The notes beneath the pieces are model-generated. The model searched no databases, was not told the DNA's origin, and saw nothing but the letters and a program-made list of their open reading frames with translations. A stretch of DNA of 54,209 nt, taken from assembly GCA_002746975.1 (NCBI GenBank), contig NVXE01000003.1:31111-85319 (forward strand), read 5' to 3'. Source of the DNA: Bacteroidota bacterium. Its GTDB lineage: Bacteria; Bacteroidota; Bacteroidia; Flavobacteriales_D; Sanyastnellaceae. The translations under genes were made by a program, and so were the position numbers. This document shows, in pieces, positions 26,137 through 35,734 of this stretch (the first letter of the stretch is position 1; every line of letters starts with the position of its first letter).

Positions 26137-27666
26137 ATGGATATTCAAAAAATTCTTTCAGATTTAGGCATTAAAGACACAAACTCAGGAGTTATGATCG
26201 GCGGGCGTGAGCTCGGGTCTGGTCCTTCAATAGAGTCTGTTTCTCCTACTAACGGAAAAACTATAGCTAGCGTCACAACTGCGTCATCTGCTGATTATGA
26301 GGAGGTTATGGTCGCTTCTGGAAAGGCCTTTATCGAATGGCGCAAGTGGAGCGCTCCTGAAAGAGGAGAGGTCGTACGCCAATTTGGTGATGCATTACGT
26401 GAAAAAAAGGAATCATTAGGTGCTCTCGTTTCTTATGAAATGGGTAAAAGCTACCAGGAGGGGTTAGGTGAGGTTCAGGAGATGATTGACATCTGTGACT
26501 TCGCTCTAGGTCAAAGTCGCATGCTTTACGGTCTTACAATGCACTCTGAGCGTCGTAACCACCGTATGTATGAACAATACCACCCATTAGGTACGGTAGG
26601 AATTATCTCTGCGTTTAACTTCCCTGTTGCTGTTTGGTGCTGGAATACTGCGCTAGCATGGATATCTGGTGATGTTTGTATCTGGAAGCCGTCTGAAAAG
26701 GCACCGCTTTGTTCTATTGCATGCCAAAACATTTGGGTTGAAGTTGCCGAGGCGAATAACGTTCCTGAAGGGTTATCATGTATCATAAATGGCGATTACA
26801 AGGTAGGGGAGATGATGAGTGGGGATAAAAGGGTTCCTTTAATTAGCGCAACTGGTTCGACTAGAATGGGTAAAATCGTAGCTCAAGCAGTCGCCGCTCG
26901 TTTAGGTCGATCTTTACTAGAATTAGGAGGAAACAATGCTATTATCATTACTCCTGATGCCGACCTTAAGGTTGTCGTTCCTGCAACCGTTTTCGGGGCT
27001 GTCGGAACTTGTGGCCAGCGTTGCACTAGTACGCGTCGTGTGATTGTTCATTCTTCTATTTACGAAAAAGTGAAAGACCAGCTAACTCAAGCTTACACTC
27101 AGGTTCGTATTGGAGATCCTTTAGACGAAAAAAATCACGTAGGGCCGCTAATCGATAAGGGCGCGGTAGATCAGTACCTTTCAGCTTTAGAGGCGGTTAC
27201 TACACAGGGAGGGACTGTTCTCGTTCCTGGTGGAGTTCTTAAGGGCGAGGGTTATGAGAGTGGTTGTTACGTTAAGCCGGCTATTGCTGAGGTAACTAAC
27301 GATATGCAAATTGTGCAACACGAGACATTTGCTCCTATTCTTTACATTATGAAATACGAGACTGTAGAGGAAGCTGTTGCTCTTCAAAACGGTGTTGTTC
27401 AGGGGCTTTCTTCTGCAATAATGACTAACAACCTCCGTGAAGCTGAGCTTTTCTTATCTGCTGCGGGGTCTGATTGTGGTATTGCAAACGTAAACATCGG
27501 TACTTCTGGTGCAGAAATCGGCGGTGCTTTCGGTGGTGAGAAAGAGACTGGTGGTGGACGTGAGTCGGGTTCTGATGCCTGGAAAGCATATATGAGACGC
27601 CAAACGAATACAATTAATTACGGTCTAGACCTGCCTCTGGCTCAAGGAATTAAATTCGACCTTTGA
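26137..27666 (+). CDS. amaB: ALDH7-type aldehyde dehydrogenase (alpha-aminoadipic semialdehyde/P6C dehydrogenase)
   Basis: 509 aa. The catalytic set is Glu262 in LLELGGNNAIIITPDADL and Cys296 in VGTCGQRCTSTRR. The C-terminal NVNIGTSGAEIGGAFGGEK, GGGRESGSDAWKAYMRR and DLPLAQGIKFDL closely follow human antiquitin (ALDH7A1) and bacterial AmaB, which oxidise alpha-aminoadipic semialdehyde in lysine breakdown with NAD+. Family placement is strong; use of the lysine route in this organism is inferred. The start has a TAnnTTTG box 33 nt upstream. Its TGA overlaps the TTG start of the next gene. Confidence 0.92.
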   Translation: MDIQKILSDLGIKDTNSGVMIGGRELGSGPSIESVSPTNGKTIASVTTASSADYEEVMVASGKAFIEWRKWSAPERGEVVRQFGDALREKKESLGALVSYEMGKSYQEGLGEVQEMIDICDFALGQSRMLYGLTMHSERRNHRMYEQYHPLGTVGIISAFNFPVAVWCWNTALAWISGDVCIWKPSEKAPLCSIACQNIWVEVAEANNVPEGLSCIINGDYKVGEMMSGDKRVPLISATGSTRMGKIVAQAVAARLGRSLLELGGNNAIIITPDADLKVVVPATVFGAVGTCGQRCTSTRRVIVHSSIYEKVKDQLTQAYTQVRIGDPLDEKNHVGPLIDKGAVDQYLSALEAVTTQGGTVLVPGGVLKGEGYESGCYVKPAIAEVTNDMQIVQHETFAPILYIMKYETVEEAVALQNGVVQGLSSAIMTNNLREAELFLSAAGSDCGIANVNIGTSGAEIGGAFGGEKETGGGRESGSDAWKAYMRRQTNTINYGLDLPLAQGIKFDL

Positions 27667-28886
27667 TATTTAACACACTTACAAAGCGTTATCGTTCAAT
27701 ATTCCTATTCGTAGGTATATGTACTTTTGTTTTGTTTTCTTCGGGGTGCTCGACCGGAAATAACCGGTCTGAGCACCCTTTTTATATTGCCTCTTTTAAT
27801 CTCGATGACTCAACATCTATTGATGTACTTGTTTCTTTAAGTCCAGACGGTCTTGTCGTTCACAACGGAGAGGAAAGGGTAATGCTTGAGTCGAGGTCTG
27901 AGGGTTTACATAATGGCTTCTCCGATATTTACTCCGTCCCCGTCTTTAACGGTGCTTGGGTAGGGCATAACGTTGGAAGCGGGTGGGAGGGAGAGTGGGT
28001 AGATTCTCTTAGAACAAATGATTATCAAGTCCCGTTAACAATAAGGCCCCTAGAAATTGCCGCTACAAAAAATTCCTTTGAAAACGAGATAAATACTATT
28101 TGGGATACTGACTTAGGGAAGTTAAAATTAAAACAAAAAGGGGACTCTATATGGGGAACTTTTCTAACTTCTACTGGAGACTATAGATACCAAGCTGGTA
28201 AAATAAACTTGAGTTCTGGACGATTTACGCTTGGGAATTTTGACGGGATTCACTTGTTTTTATTTGAGGGAACTATTCGCGGTGATTCTATCGTTGATGG
28301 GGTATTTAAAAGCGGAACTCATTACTCAACGAATTGGGGTGGGGTTCTTTCGTCAGAAAACGAGGTCGACTGGAGCTCTGAACAACCGTGGTTAGAGGGT
28401 TCCGAAATAATCCTTCGAGGGATTAATTCTAACGGAAATGTGGTGATTTGGACACCACAGGATTTAATCAAATCCGGACATAAGTTACTTGTGGTAGACG
28501 TAATGGGTACGTGGTGCCCTAATTGTATGGATGAGGCAAGACTATTAAAAGAACTCTCGGAAGACTACCCTGAGATGTTGGTCATATCAATGGCCTTTGA
28601 GCGCTCAGTGGGAAAAGAGGCCGTAATAAGAGCTGCCGCTTTTAAAAAGAGCCTAAATCTACCTTGGGAAGTGCTTGTAGGTGGTCGCGCGAACAAGTCT
28701 GAAGCCGACTCCGCACTTAAGTTTATGGGGGGCATCAAATCCTTTCCCACAACAGCGTTCATCCCCGTTTATGGAGCTCCTGTAATACACACCGGCTTTA
28801 GCGGCCCCGCAACAGGGTCGGCTTATGAAGATGAAATCGCTTTTTTTAGGTCGACTATTGAGCGGTTTATTCGGGAAAGTCGTTAA
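27663..28886 (+). CDS. TlpA-like thioredoxin-fold lipoprotein
   Basis: 407 aa from a TTG at 27663 that overlaps the ALDH stop (TTGA). The N-terminus IFLFVGICTFVLFSSGC looks like a lipoprotein signal with Cys29 as the lipidated residue. Residues 38-235 form a beta-rich domain of the kind found before TlpA domains in Bacteroidetes, and 245-405 a thioredoxin fold with active site MGTWCPNCMDEA (Cys285-Cys288) and a cis-Pro region KSFPTTAFIP. It is probably a periplasmic thiol-disulfide reductase; substrates are unknown. Its 3' end overlaps the convergent RpiB-M28 gene by 20 nt. Confidence 0.85.
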   Translation: MIFNTLTKRYRSIFLFVGICTFVLFSSGCSTGNNRSEHPFYIASFNLDDSTSIDVLVSLSPDGLVVHNGEERVMLESRSEGLHNGFSDIYSVPVFNGAWVGHNVGSGWEGEWVDSLRTNDYQVPLTIRPLEIAATKNSFENEINTIWDTDLGKLKLKQKGDSIWGTFLTSTGDYRYQAGKINLSSGRFTLGNFDGIHLFLFEGTIRGDSIVDGVFKSGTHYSTNWGGVLSSENEVDWSSEQPWLEGSEIILRGINSNGNVVIWTPQDLIKSGHKLLVVDVMGTWCPNCMDEARLLKELSEDYPEMLVISMAFERSVGKEAVIRAAAFKKSLNLPWEVLVGGRANKSEADSALKFMGGIKSFPTTAFIPVYGAPVIHTGFSGPATGSAYEDEIAFFRSTIERFIRESR

Positions 28887-30828
28887 CGACATCAACTACT
28901 ATCTTCTCGTCTCTATTTAAAAGCTCCCAAGCAGTGTGAAACACCAAGCGTCCTATTTTTGCTGTTTTTGTAAACATTATTTTCTCTACATCATCTCCGG
29001 GAGCGTGGTAATCTTCATGAACCCCGCTGAAATAGAATATTACAGGAATGTTGTGCTTCGCAAAGTTATAGTGGTCTGAGCGGTAGTAAAATCTGTTTGG
29101 ATCATCTGGGGCATTAAAAGTGTAGTCCAAAGCCAAGTTCGTATATGTAGAGTTCGCTTTTTCAGAAATAGCGTGAAGTTCTGTACTCAACTTATCCGCC
29201 CCTATTAGATAAATATAGTTTTCATCATCCTCATGGGCTTCATCAACTCTACCTATCATATCAATATTAAGATTTGCTACTGTTTTTTCAAGAGGATAAA
29301 TAGGATGGTCTGAATACCATTCAGATCCTAAAAGACCCTTTTCTTCTCCCACAACATTCATAAATAAAACGCTTCTTCGGGGTCCAAATCCATCCTTAGA
29401 TGCTTCCATAAATAATCTAGCTAGCTCCATTACTGTTACTGTACCAGATCCATCATCATCTGCTCCATTGTTTATTTCTCCATCAATAATTCCTATGTGA
29501 TCATAGTGAGAAGTAATAATTACTACCTCATCCTTAAGTAACGAATCTGTTCCTGGTAAATAAGCCAAAACATTACTTGCAAAAAACTCCTGCCTGAAAA
29601 TTCCTAATTTATAACTCCATTCACTCTCTAATTCGCCAGTAATGCATTCCTGCTTTTTAATGGCCTTTTTTCTTATTTGAGCTATTGTCTTAACTCCTTT
29701 CATTGAAGAAACCCATGAGTCAGCAGAGTTTTCTGATAAGAAGAATGTGGGCATAGACGATCCTGTTCCGTCTTTATCTCGATTAAGAACGGTTGACTTT
29801 CTCATCATATAGTACTTCATGCGGCCACGGAATGTATTATAATCTCCATTGTCCATTAAGATAATTAAGGCTTTAGCCCCAAGTGAATCTGCTATTTCTC
29901 TTTTTTGTGATTTTGAGAACTCTTCCGATAATTCACCCTCTTCTCTATAATCACCTGACAAAATCACTACTGCTTTACCTTTTACATCTAGTCCTTCATA
30001 ATTATTAGTACTTCCATCGATAATTCCATATCCCGCAAATACCATATCTATACTATCCATTTGATGTACTCTAATACCTGGATAGCATAAAAAATCATCT
30101 ACAATATTTAATTTTTGGCCAGATATGTTTATTTCTCCTCCATTAATTTGAGAGTTAATCATTGGAACCTGTTGAACATATTTATCTCCATCATACGGTT
30201 TAAATCCAAGATTTATATAATAACTTTCTAGGTAAGCTGCTGTTAATTCTGCACCTCGTGTACCCGTCTCTCTACCCTCAAACCCGTCTGAAGCTATTAT
30301 GCTTAGATGGCCCTTAAGTTTTGTTGAATCGAGCATATTTGCATACTTCTCAGCTGTTTGACCAAACGATGTGCTTATTGCTAGCATCATAGCCATGATT
30401 CCACAGGCTATTTTCCCCACGCGTCTAGCGTGTCGTCCCCCTTCAAATTTTGAATCTACAAATGAGTCTACAATCATAATTGCTTCTTTTTCGTTAACAA
30501 ATCTAGCGGGAATACATATCACGTTAGCATCGTTATGAGTTCTTGCTAGCGAGGCCACTTCGGGTAACCAGGCGATTCCAGCTCTAACCTCTGGATGTTT
30601 ATTTGCCGTCATTGCAACACCGTTTGCTGATCCGCAAATTAAAATACCAAGTTCAGATGACTTATCAGCAATATCGTTAGCAACTGCGTGAGCAAAATCT
30701 GGATAATCTACACTCTCTAATAAGTCCGTTCCGCAATTCTTAACTGAAAAACCACGTTCTTTGAGGTGTTCAATTATTAAGTTTTTATATGCTGGTCCAG
30801 CATGATCACATCCGATGCTAAAATTCAT
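28867..30828 (-). CDS. RpiB-M28 peptidase fusion (ribose-5-phosphate isomerase B + secreted aminopeptidase)
   Basis: 653 codons in one frame. Residues 1-140 are a complete RpiB: IGCDHAGPAYK (Asp8, His9), LICGSANGVAMTANK (Cys65; GSA where relatives mostly have GSG), ARTHNDANVICIPARF, and the terminal FEGGRHARRVGKI where RpiB proteins normally stop. It then runs straight into a signal-peptide-like stretch IACGIMAMMLAISTSFGQ (140-157) and an M28 zinc aminopeptidase: SHYDHIG (His), NNGADDDGSG (Asp), GEEKGLLG (Glu), NIDMIGR (Asp) and RSDHYNF (His), all intact. An internal GTG at 30420 (codon 137) or ATG at 30396 could start a separate exported peptidase. So this may be two genes that lost the separating stop, or a true chimera. 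Confidence 0.85.
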   Translation of the reverse strand: MNFSIGCDHAGPAYKNLIIEHLKERGFSVKNCGTDLLESVDYPDFAHAVANDIADKSSELGILICGSANGVAMTANKHPEVRAGIAWLPEVASLARTHNDANVICIPARFVNEKEAIMIVDSFVDSKFEGGRHARRVGKIACGIMAMMLAISTSFGQTAEKYANMLDSTKLKGHLSIIASDGFEGRETGTRGAELTAAYLESYYINLGFKPYDGDKYVQQVPMINSQINGGEINISGQKLNIVDDFLCYPGIRVHQMDSIDMVFAGYGIIDGSTNNYEGLDVKGKAVVILSGDYREEGELSEEFSKSQKREIADSLGAKALIILMDNGDYNTFRGRMKYYMMRKSTVLNRDKDGTGSSMPTFFLSENSADSWVSSMKGVKTIAQIRKKAIKKQECITGELESEWSYKLGIFRQEFFASNVLAYLPGTDSLLKDEVVIITSHYDHIGIIDGEINNGADDDGSGTVTVMELARLFMEASKDGFGPRRSVLFMNVVGEEKGLLGSEWYSDHPIYPLEKTVANLNIDMIGRVDEAHEDDENYIYLIGADKLSTELHAISEKANSTYTNLALDYTFNAPDDPNRFYYRSDHYNFAKHNIPVIFYFSGVHEDYHAPGDDVEKIMFTKTAKIGRLVFHTAWELLNRDEKIVVDVVNDFPE

Positions 30829-31178
30829 GTTAAATAGGTGTTTTAGATGTACGCAAGTTAATTAACAACCGTTGTTGATAGAGCTCTTAAAATTGTTGGT
30901 GCTTTTTCATAAAAAGAGCTTTGATTTTAACTCCATAAAGACTAGGCAAACAACACTGTTATTAATCCTAATATTTTACACCACTATTTATAAGTTTATA
31001 TATACAAAATACCGAACTTTATTAACTTCTAAACAACGCAAAACTTACATTTCTTATTATAACCTGATTTTATAACAGCCCGTTGAAAACTACTCTTAAA
31101 TATCTGATTAATAAATATAAAGCATGTGAACAACATGTTCACTCTTCTATTAATTTTCTTGGCAACTTGATAAACCTA
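30829..31178. other. AT-rich non-coding stretch
   Basis: 350 bp between the divergent RpiB-M28 gene and the MORN-repeat gene. It is conspicuously AT-rich with short open frames full of Ile, Leu, Tyr and Asn codons that look like composition only. A perfect small inverted repeat AACAAC-C-GTTGTT lies at 30864-30876. No -7 box was found with confidence. Confidence 0.5.
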
Positions 31179-32771
31179 ATGTTTCATAAAATACTTTTAA
31201 GACATATCAACAAGACTACTATAACTATTAATTATTTAAAGAATATATATATATTATTACTGTGTGTGTATATCCAAAATATAAATTTTCAAGTTTTTTC
31301 TCAAAAAGATTTAACTGGATGTATTTGGACTGAATATTTTTATGAGGAAGGACAAATATCAAGTAGAGGATGCTTTATTAATGGTGTTCCAGAAGGAGTT
31401 TGGGAGTCATTTTATCCAGATAATTCTTTAAAAAGTTTTGGGATAAGAAAAAATAGTAAACTTGAAGGAAAGTGGGTTTTTTACAACCCAGATGGATCAT
31501 TGGATAAAGAAATTAATTACCTGGGTGATTTAAAAAATGGGAAGGAGATATTTTATGATGATCAGGGAAATATTTTAAGCGAAACTAATTGGATATCAGA
31601 TAAAAAAGAAGGAATTAAAATCATATATTTTCCAAATGGAGGAAAGAAATTTGATATAAATTATGAAAACGATGAAAAGCACGGTAAGACAGTAGAATAT
31701 GCAATTGATGGACGAAAAATATCTGTAATAAATTATAAAAATGGACTAATTACTTCTATTGAAAAATTTAATAGATTTAATAGAGATGGTAATAAAACAG
31801 GTGTGTGGAAAGAGTTTTATGATAATAATAAAATAAAAGAGGAGGGTCCATTTAAAAATGGAAAACGTCATGGAAATTTTAGATTTTACAATAAAAAAGG
31901 GGATTTAGAAGATATTATCAGATATGAAAATGGAGAAAGGGTAATAAATGATGAATTACTCAATGCAACAGAAGTAATACGTAGCTATCATGAAAATGGA
32001 GAAATATCAGAAGAAACAGCATATAAAAGAGGGTTGAAAAATGGTGTTTCAAGAGAAATGAATGAAGATGGTGAGATAATAAATGGTTCAATTTTTAAAA
32101 ACGGAGAAAAGATAGCTAACGGCATAACAGATAAATCAGGGAATAAACAAAACGACTGGGAGTATCTTTATTTGGACGGATCAATAAAAGCTAAGGGTAG
32201 ATATGAAAATGGAGAAAGAGTTGGTAAATGGACGTTCTATAGTCCTGAGGGGTGGGTAGATCAAGTAGGTTATTACAGACAAGGATTGTTTGATGGAAAA
32301 TGGGAGTGGTTTGATAAAAATGGCTTTGTTTTGAGAGAGGAATACTACAGGAAAGGTCTTGAAAATGGTGAATTTATTGAATATGATTCTGATAAAAATT
32401 TACTACTTAAAGGGTTGTATGAAAATGGGTTACGTATTGGATTTTGGATTTATCACGTAAATGATCATAAAGAAGAAGGAAATTATTTGAATGGTGAGAA
32501 GGATGGAAAATGGATTTATTGGTATTCTGATAAGCAAAAAATGTTTGAGGGAGGTTTTTCTTTTGGCCAAAAAGAGGGGCTTCATAGAACATGGTATTCA
32601 AATGGAATTTTAAAAAGTTCAGGAAAGTATGATGGAGATGTAAAGAACGGAAAATGGAGGTTTTACATGGAAAATGGCATGTTAAATCACACATATTTAT
32701 ACAAATACGGTAAATTGTGGAAAGTAGATGGAAGGAGAGTAGCTAGAAAGAGAGATTCATCACGAAATTGA
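31179..32771 (+). CDS. exported MORN/YwqK-like repeat protein
   Basis: About 530 aa if it starts at ATG 31179; the frame stays open to a TTG at 31083. A hydrophobic segment (IYILLLCVYIQNINFQVFSQ) precedes the repeats and looks like a signal peptide. The rest is roughly 18-20 repeats of 22-24 residues of the type ENGKRHGNFRFYNKKGDLED and ENGERVGKWTFYSPEGWVDQ, as in YwqK/MORN-variant proteins. Such repeats form extended beta sheets; the function is unknown, and the antitoxin name often given to these proteins has little support. The gene is much more AT-rich than its neighbours. The stop is 4 nt before the GTG of the histidine kinase, so the two are co-expressed. Confidence 0.75.
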   Translation: MFHKILLRHINKTTITINYLKNIYILLLCVYIQNINFQVFSQKDLTGCIWTEYFYEEGQISSRGCFINGVPEGVWESFYPDNSLKSFGIRKNSKLEGKWVFYNPDGSLDKEINYLGDLKNGKEIFYDDQGNILSETNWISDKKEGIKIIYFPNGGKKFDINYENDEKHGKTVEYAIDGRKISVINYKNGLITSIEKFNRFNRDGNKTGVWKEFYDNNKIKEEGPFKNGKRHGNFRFYNKKGDLEDIIRYENGERVINDELLNATEVIRSYHENGEISEETAYKRGLKNGVSREMNEDGEIINGSIFKNGEKIANGITDKSGNKQNDWEYLYLDGSIKAKGRYENGERVGKWTFYSPEGWVDQVGYYRQGLFDGKWEWFDKNGFVLREEYYRKGLENGEFIEYDSDKNLLLKGLYENGLRIGFWIYHVNDHKEEGNYLNGEKDGKWIYWYSDKQKMFEGGFSFGQKEGLHRTWYSNGILKSSGKYDGDVKNGKWRFYMENGMLNHTYLYKYGKLWKVDGRRVARKRDSSRN

Positions 32772-32775
32772 GCCC

Positions 32776-35718
32776 GTGAATAAACTAGATAAATTAGAAA
32801 GTATTCTTTTTGAGAAATCGATAGAAGCACGATTTATTCTTGAGAAAGGAAAAGTAATAAATAGCAATAGACACGCTAGGAGAATATTCCATTGTGAGGA
32901 AGATTCATGGATAGGATTTAAGCCGCTTTCTAAAAATTCAGGAATATTTAATTACCTACCTGATGAGCACAGCTTACTAATGAGTAAGCTAAAAAAATCA
33001 CGAAAAACAGGAAGGGTAATTAAAATATGTGTGCTTGCTAGAAGGATAGATGGAAGTGAATTTCATTGCGAAATAAAGATTGCGCAATTAGAAAAAGACA
33101 TTGAAGTTTTACAGGTAAGGGATATATCTGAACGGCTTTTTTATGATAATGAAATAAGGGAAAGTGAGGCTAGGTTTAGAGCATTATCACAATTTGCTAT
33201 GGAGGGAATCGTTTTTTTGAATAATTCTATTATTGAAGATTCTAACGAACAATTTGCTGTGATGTTTGGTTATGAAAAGGTTCCAATTGGAAAATCTATT
33301 CTAGACTTTATAGACGAAAGGGACTGGCAAAGATTATCTGCAAGAAGAAATTGGGGTATGAGATGTGAGCTAAGGGGTGTAACTAAACAGGGTAGATCCA
33401 TTTATTTAGAAGCTACTAGAAGTGATGGAAAAGATGAGGGAAGCGAACAGATTTTAATGGTTTACGATATTACCGATCGTAAAAGAACAGAATTTGATCT
33501 ACTCCAAACAAAAGAGAGGTTTAGAATGCTTGTAGAATCTAGTCCTATCGGGCTTTTCTTAATAGTAGATGGAAAAATAAAATATACAAATACGGGAGGG
33601 TTAGAGCTGCTAAATGAAAGGGTAGAAGATTATATATACGACGAGGTTTTTATTGATCTTTTTAACGACGAGGACAAGGTAATAGTAAGTAATGACATAG
33701 AAAAAGTTAGAAACGGAGAAAGACCTCCGTATCGAGAAGTGATAATGATGTTGCGAGACGGAACCTCAAAGGAAGTTGGTATAAGAATGACGCTTTCTTT
33801 TCACGATAGATCCCCAGCGATACAAATTACAGTTACAGACCTTAGCACTAGAATACAGTTGATTAGAGAGCAAATGCGTGCAACTCTTGCAGAAGAGTCA
33901 AACACCATGCTTAAGGAAGAAATAGATAAACACAAAAAAACTCAGCTACGGTTAAGAGAAGCCGAAGAGTTTAATAGATCTATTATAGAATCGTCTATTG
34001 ATATGATTGTAGCGTTTGATATGTCAGGTACTTTACAACAGTATAATCACGCATTTTCAGTAGAGTTTGGAGTTGAACCAGGAAAAGAGAAAAAGATAAA
34101 TTTCAAACAGTTTATTGCAAATAAAAAATCCTCGGAGGAGGTGTGGAATGCACTGCAACAAAGAAGTTATTATTCCGGAGAGATAGAGGGTAAGAGACTT
34201 TCCGGAGAGATATTCAGTATGTTTATTTCAGTTGCGACAATGCGTGATGGGTATGGGAGAGCTCTTGGGGCTATGGCTGTAGGAAGAGACATTACAGACA
34301 TGAAGCTTGCGGAAGCGGACTTAAAGGCTAGCGAGGAAAGACATAGAGATATCTTAGACAATGCGACAGATATTATTTTTGTAGTAGATTCTTTGGGATT
34401 CTTTACCTACGCAAACCCATCATTTTATAAGAAACTAGGATATACTGAGAAGACGCTTGCTAAGGTGAAAATAATGGACGTGATAAAGCAGTTTCCAACA
34501 AAGAATAAAAATTGGATTAAAGCATTAGATAACGTTCAACAAGAATACACTTTTATAGATGCCAAAGGTGGTGAAATATTAGTGTTAGGAGCAGGGTCGG
34601 CACAGTATGAGGAAGGGGGAAGAATTGTGGGTATGAGGGGTATATACCTTGATATTACAGAGATGAGAAAGCACGAAAAAGAGGCAAAAACTCAATCGGC
34701 TAAGCTTGAATCAATCTTCGACTCGACCCAAAACCTTATCATGTTCACACTAAGCAGCTCGGATAAAATCACCTCGTTTAATAATAATTTTAGGCGATTG
34801 ATGGAGGAGGAGTTTGGTAAAGAAGTGGAGTTAGGGATGTCATTTATTTCTAATATTTCAGGCCTGATAGATGATGAGTCTTATCAAGGCCAAATTAGAT
34901 TGTTCAAAAATGCTCTAAAGGGCAGAGCAAAAGATTTCGAGCTTCCTCTAAAAACGGAATCGGGAATTTCTAAGTGGTATCACATTTTTCTTAACCCTAT
35001 TTCACTTGACGATTCTTCGAATGAAATTAGCTGTATAGCATATGATATTTCAGAGAGAAAGGAGATAGATAAAGCAATTCGTTTGGCCTTAAAAGAGAAA
35101 GAAATACTACTGCAAGAAGTTCATCACAGAGTAAAAAATAATTTACAGGTGATAAGTAGTTTGATGAGTTTGCAAAAGTCGTTTGTTAAAGATCCGACAC
35201 TTGTTCAGGTTCTTGAAGAAAGCCAAAGCCGTATTGCAACAATGAGCTACATACACGAGTCCCTTTATAGACACACGGACTTTTCGTCAATTAGTTTTTC
35301 GGAATACCTTCAAAGGCTAAGCACGAATTTGATTCACAGTTATTCTACCCCTGACTGCGAGGTGATTTTGCAAACAGCTTTCGAGGATGTTTTCCTAACT
35401 TTAGATCAAGCAATTCCGAGTGGGCTTATTGTTAATGAGCTAGTTTCGAATGCTTTAAAATATGCTTTCCGTGGAAAAAAAACCGGTACCGTTCTATTAA
35501 GGGTGGCTAAAACGGAAGGCAAAATAGAAATAGAAGTGAGTGATGATGGGGTGGGACTGCCTGATGGATTTGATCTTGAAAAGAGAGAGTCACTAGGATT
35601 ATACCTAATTCAAGCCCTAACAGAGCAGTTAGATGCTGAGTTAATAATAGAAAGCACAAAGGAGGGACGTAAAGGAAGTTCTTTTTTAATTAGCTTTGAA
35701 GCGCAAAACCTGAATTAA
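32776..35718 (+). CDS. soluble multi-PAS sensor histidine kinase (HisKA_2 type)
   Basis: 980 aa from GTG at 32776. No membrane helices are seen. The N-terminus and then five or six PAS-type modules (for example ESEARFRALSQFAMEGIVFL, RFRMLVESSPIGLFLIVDG, SEERHRDILDNATDIIFVVD) fill residues 1-765. The phosphoacceptor block is LLQEVHHRVKNNLQ (His783 or His784), the HisKA_2 pattern, followed by a HATPase domain with IVNELVSNALKYAF, EVSDDGVGLPDGF and SLGLYLIQAL. It is the middle gene of an operon with a MORN-repeat exported protein and a LytTR response regulator 16 nt downstream, which is the obvious partner. The signal is unknown; PAS domains may bind small ligands. Confidence 0.92.
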   Translation: MNKLDKLESILFEKSIEARFILEKGKVINSNRHARRIFHCEEDSWIGFKPLSKNSGIFNYLPDEHSLLMSKLKKSRKTGRVIKICVLARRIDGSEFHCEIKIAQLEKDIEVLQVRDISERLFYDNEIRESEARFRALSQFAMEGIVFLNNSIIEDSNEQFAVMFGYEKVPIGKSILDFIDERDWQRLSARRNWGMRCELRGVTKQGRSIYLEATRSDGKDEGSEQILMVYDITDRKRTEFDLLQTKERFRMLVESSPIGLFLIVDGKIKYTNTGGLELLNERVEDYIYDEVFIDLFNDEDKVIVSNDIEKVRNGERPPYREVIMMLRDGTSKEVGIRMTLSFHDRSPAIQITVTDLSTRIQLIREQMRATLAEESNTMLKEEIDKHKKTQLRLREAEEFNRSIIESSIDMIVAFDMSGTLQQYNHAFSVEFGVEPGKEKKINFKQFIANKKSSEEVWNALQQRSYYSGEIEGKRLSGEIFSMFISVATMRDGYGRALGAMAVGRDITDMKLAEADLKASEERHRDILDNATDIIFVVDSLGFFTYANPSFYKKLGYTEKTLAKVKIMDVIKQFPTKNKNWIKALDNVQQEYTFIDAKGGEILVLGAGSAQYEEGGRIVGMRGIYLDITEMRKHEKEAKTQSAKLESIFDSTQNLIMFTLSSSDKITSFNNNFRRLMEEEFGKEVELGMSFISNISGLIDDESYQGQIRLFKNALKGRAKDFELPLKTESGISKWYHIFLNPISLDDSSNEISCIAYDISERKEIDKAIRLALKEKEILLQEVHHRVKNNLQVISSLMSLQKSFVKDPTLVQVLEESQSRIATMSYIHESLYRHTDFSSISFSEYLQRLSTNLIHSYSTPDCEVILQTAFEDVFLTLDQAIPSGLIVNELVSNALKYAFRGKKTGTVLLRVAKTEGKIEIEVSDDGVGLPDGFDLEKRESLGLYLIQALTEQLDAELIIESTKEGRKGSSFLISFEAQNLN

Positions 35719-35734
35719 AACCTAACCCAGCAGT

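Noticed and set aside
30872-31075. Plus-strand frame of 67 codons with many Ile, Leu and Tyr
   Set aside because: Composition effect of AT-rich spacer DNA; no recognisable motif or promoter.
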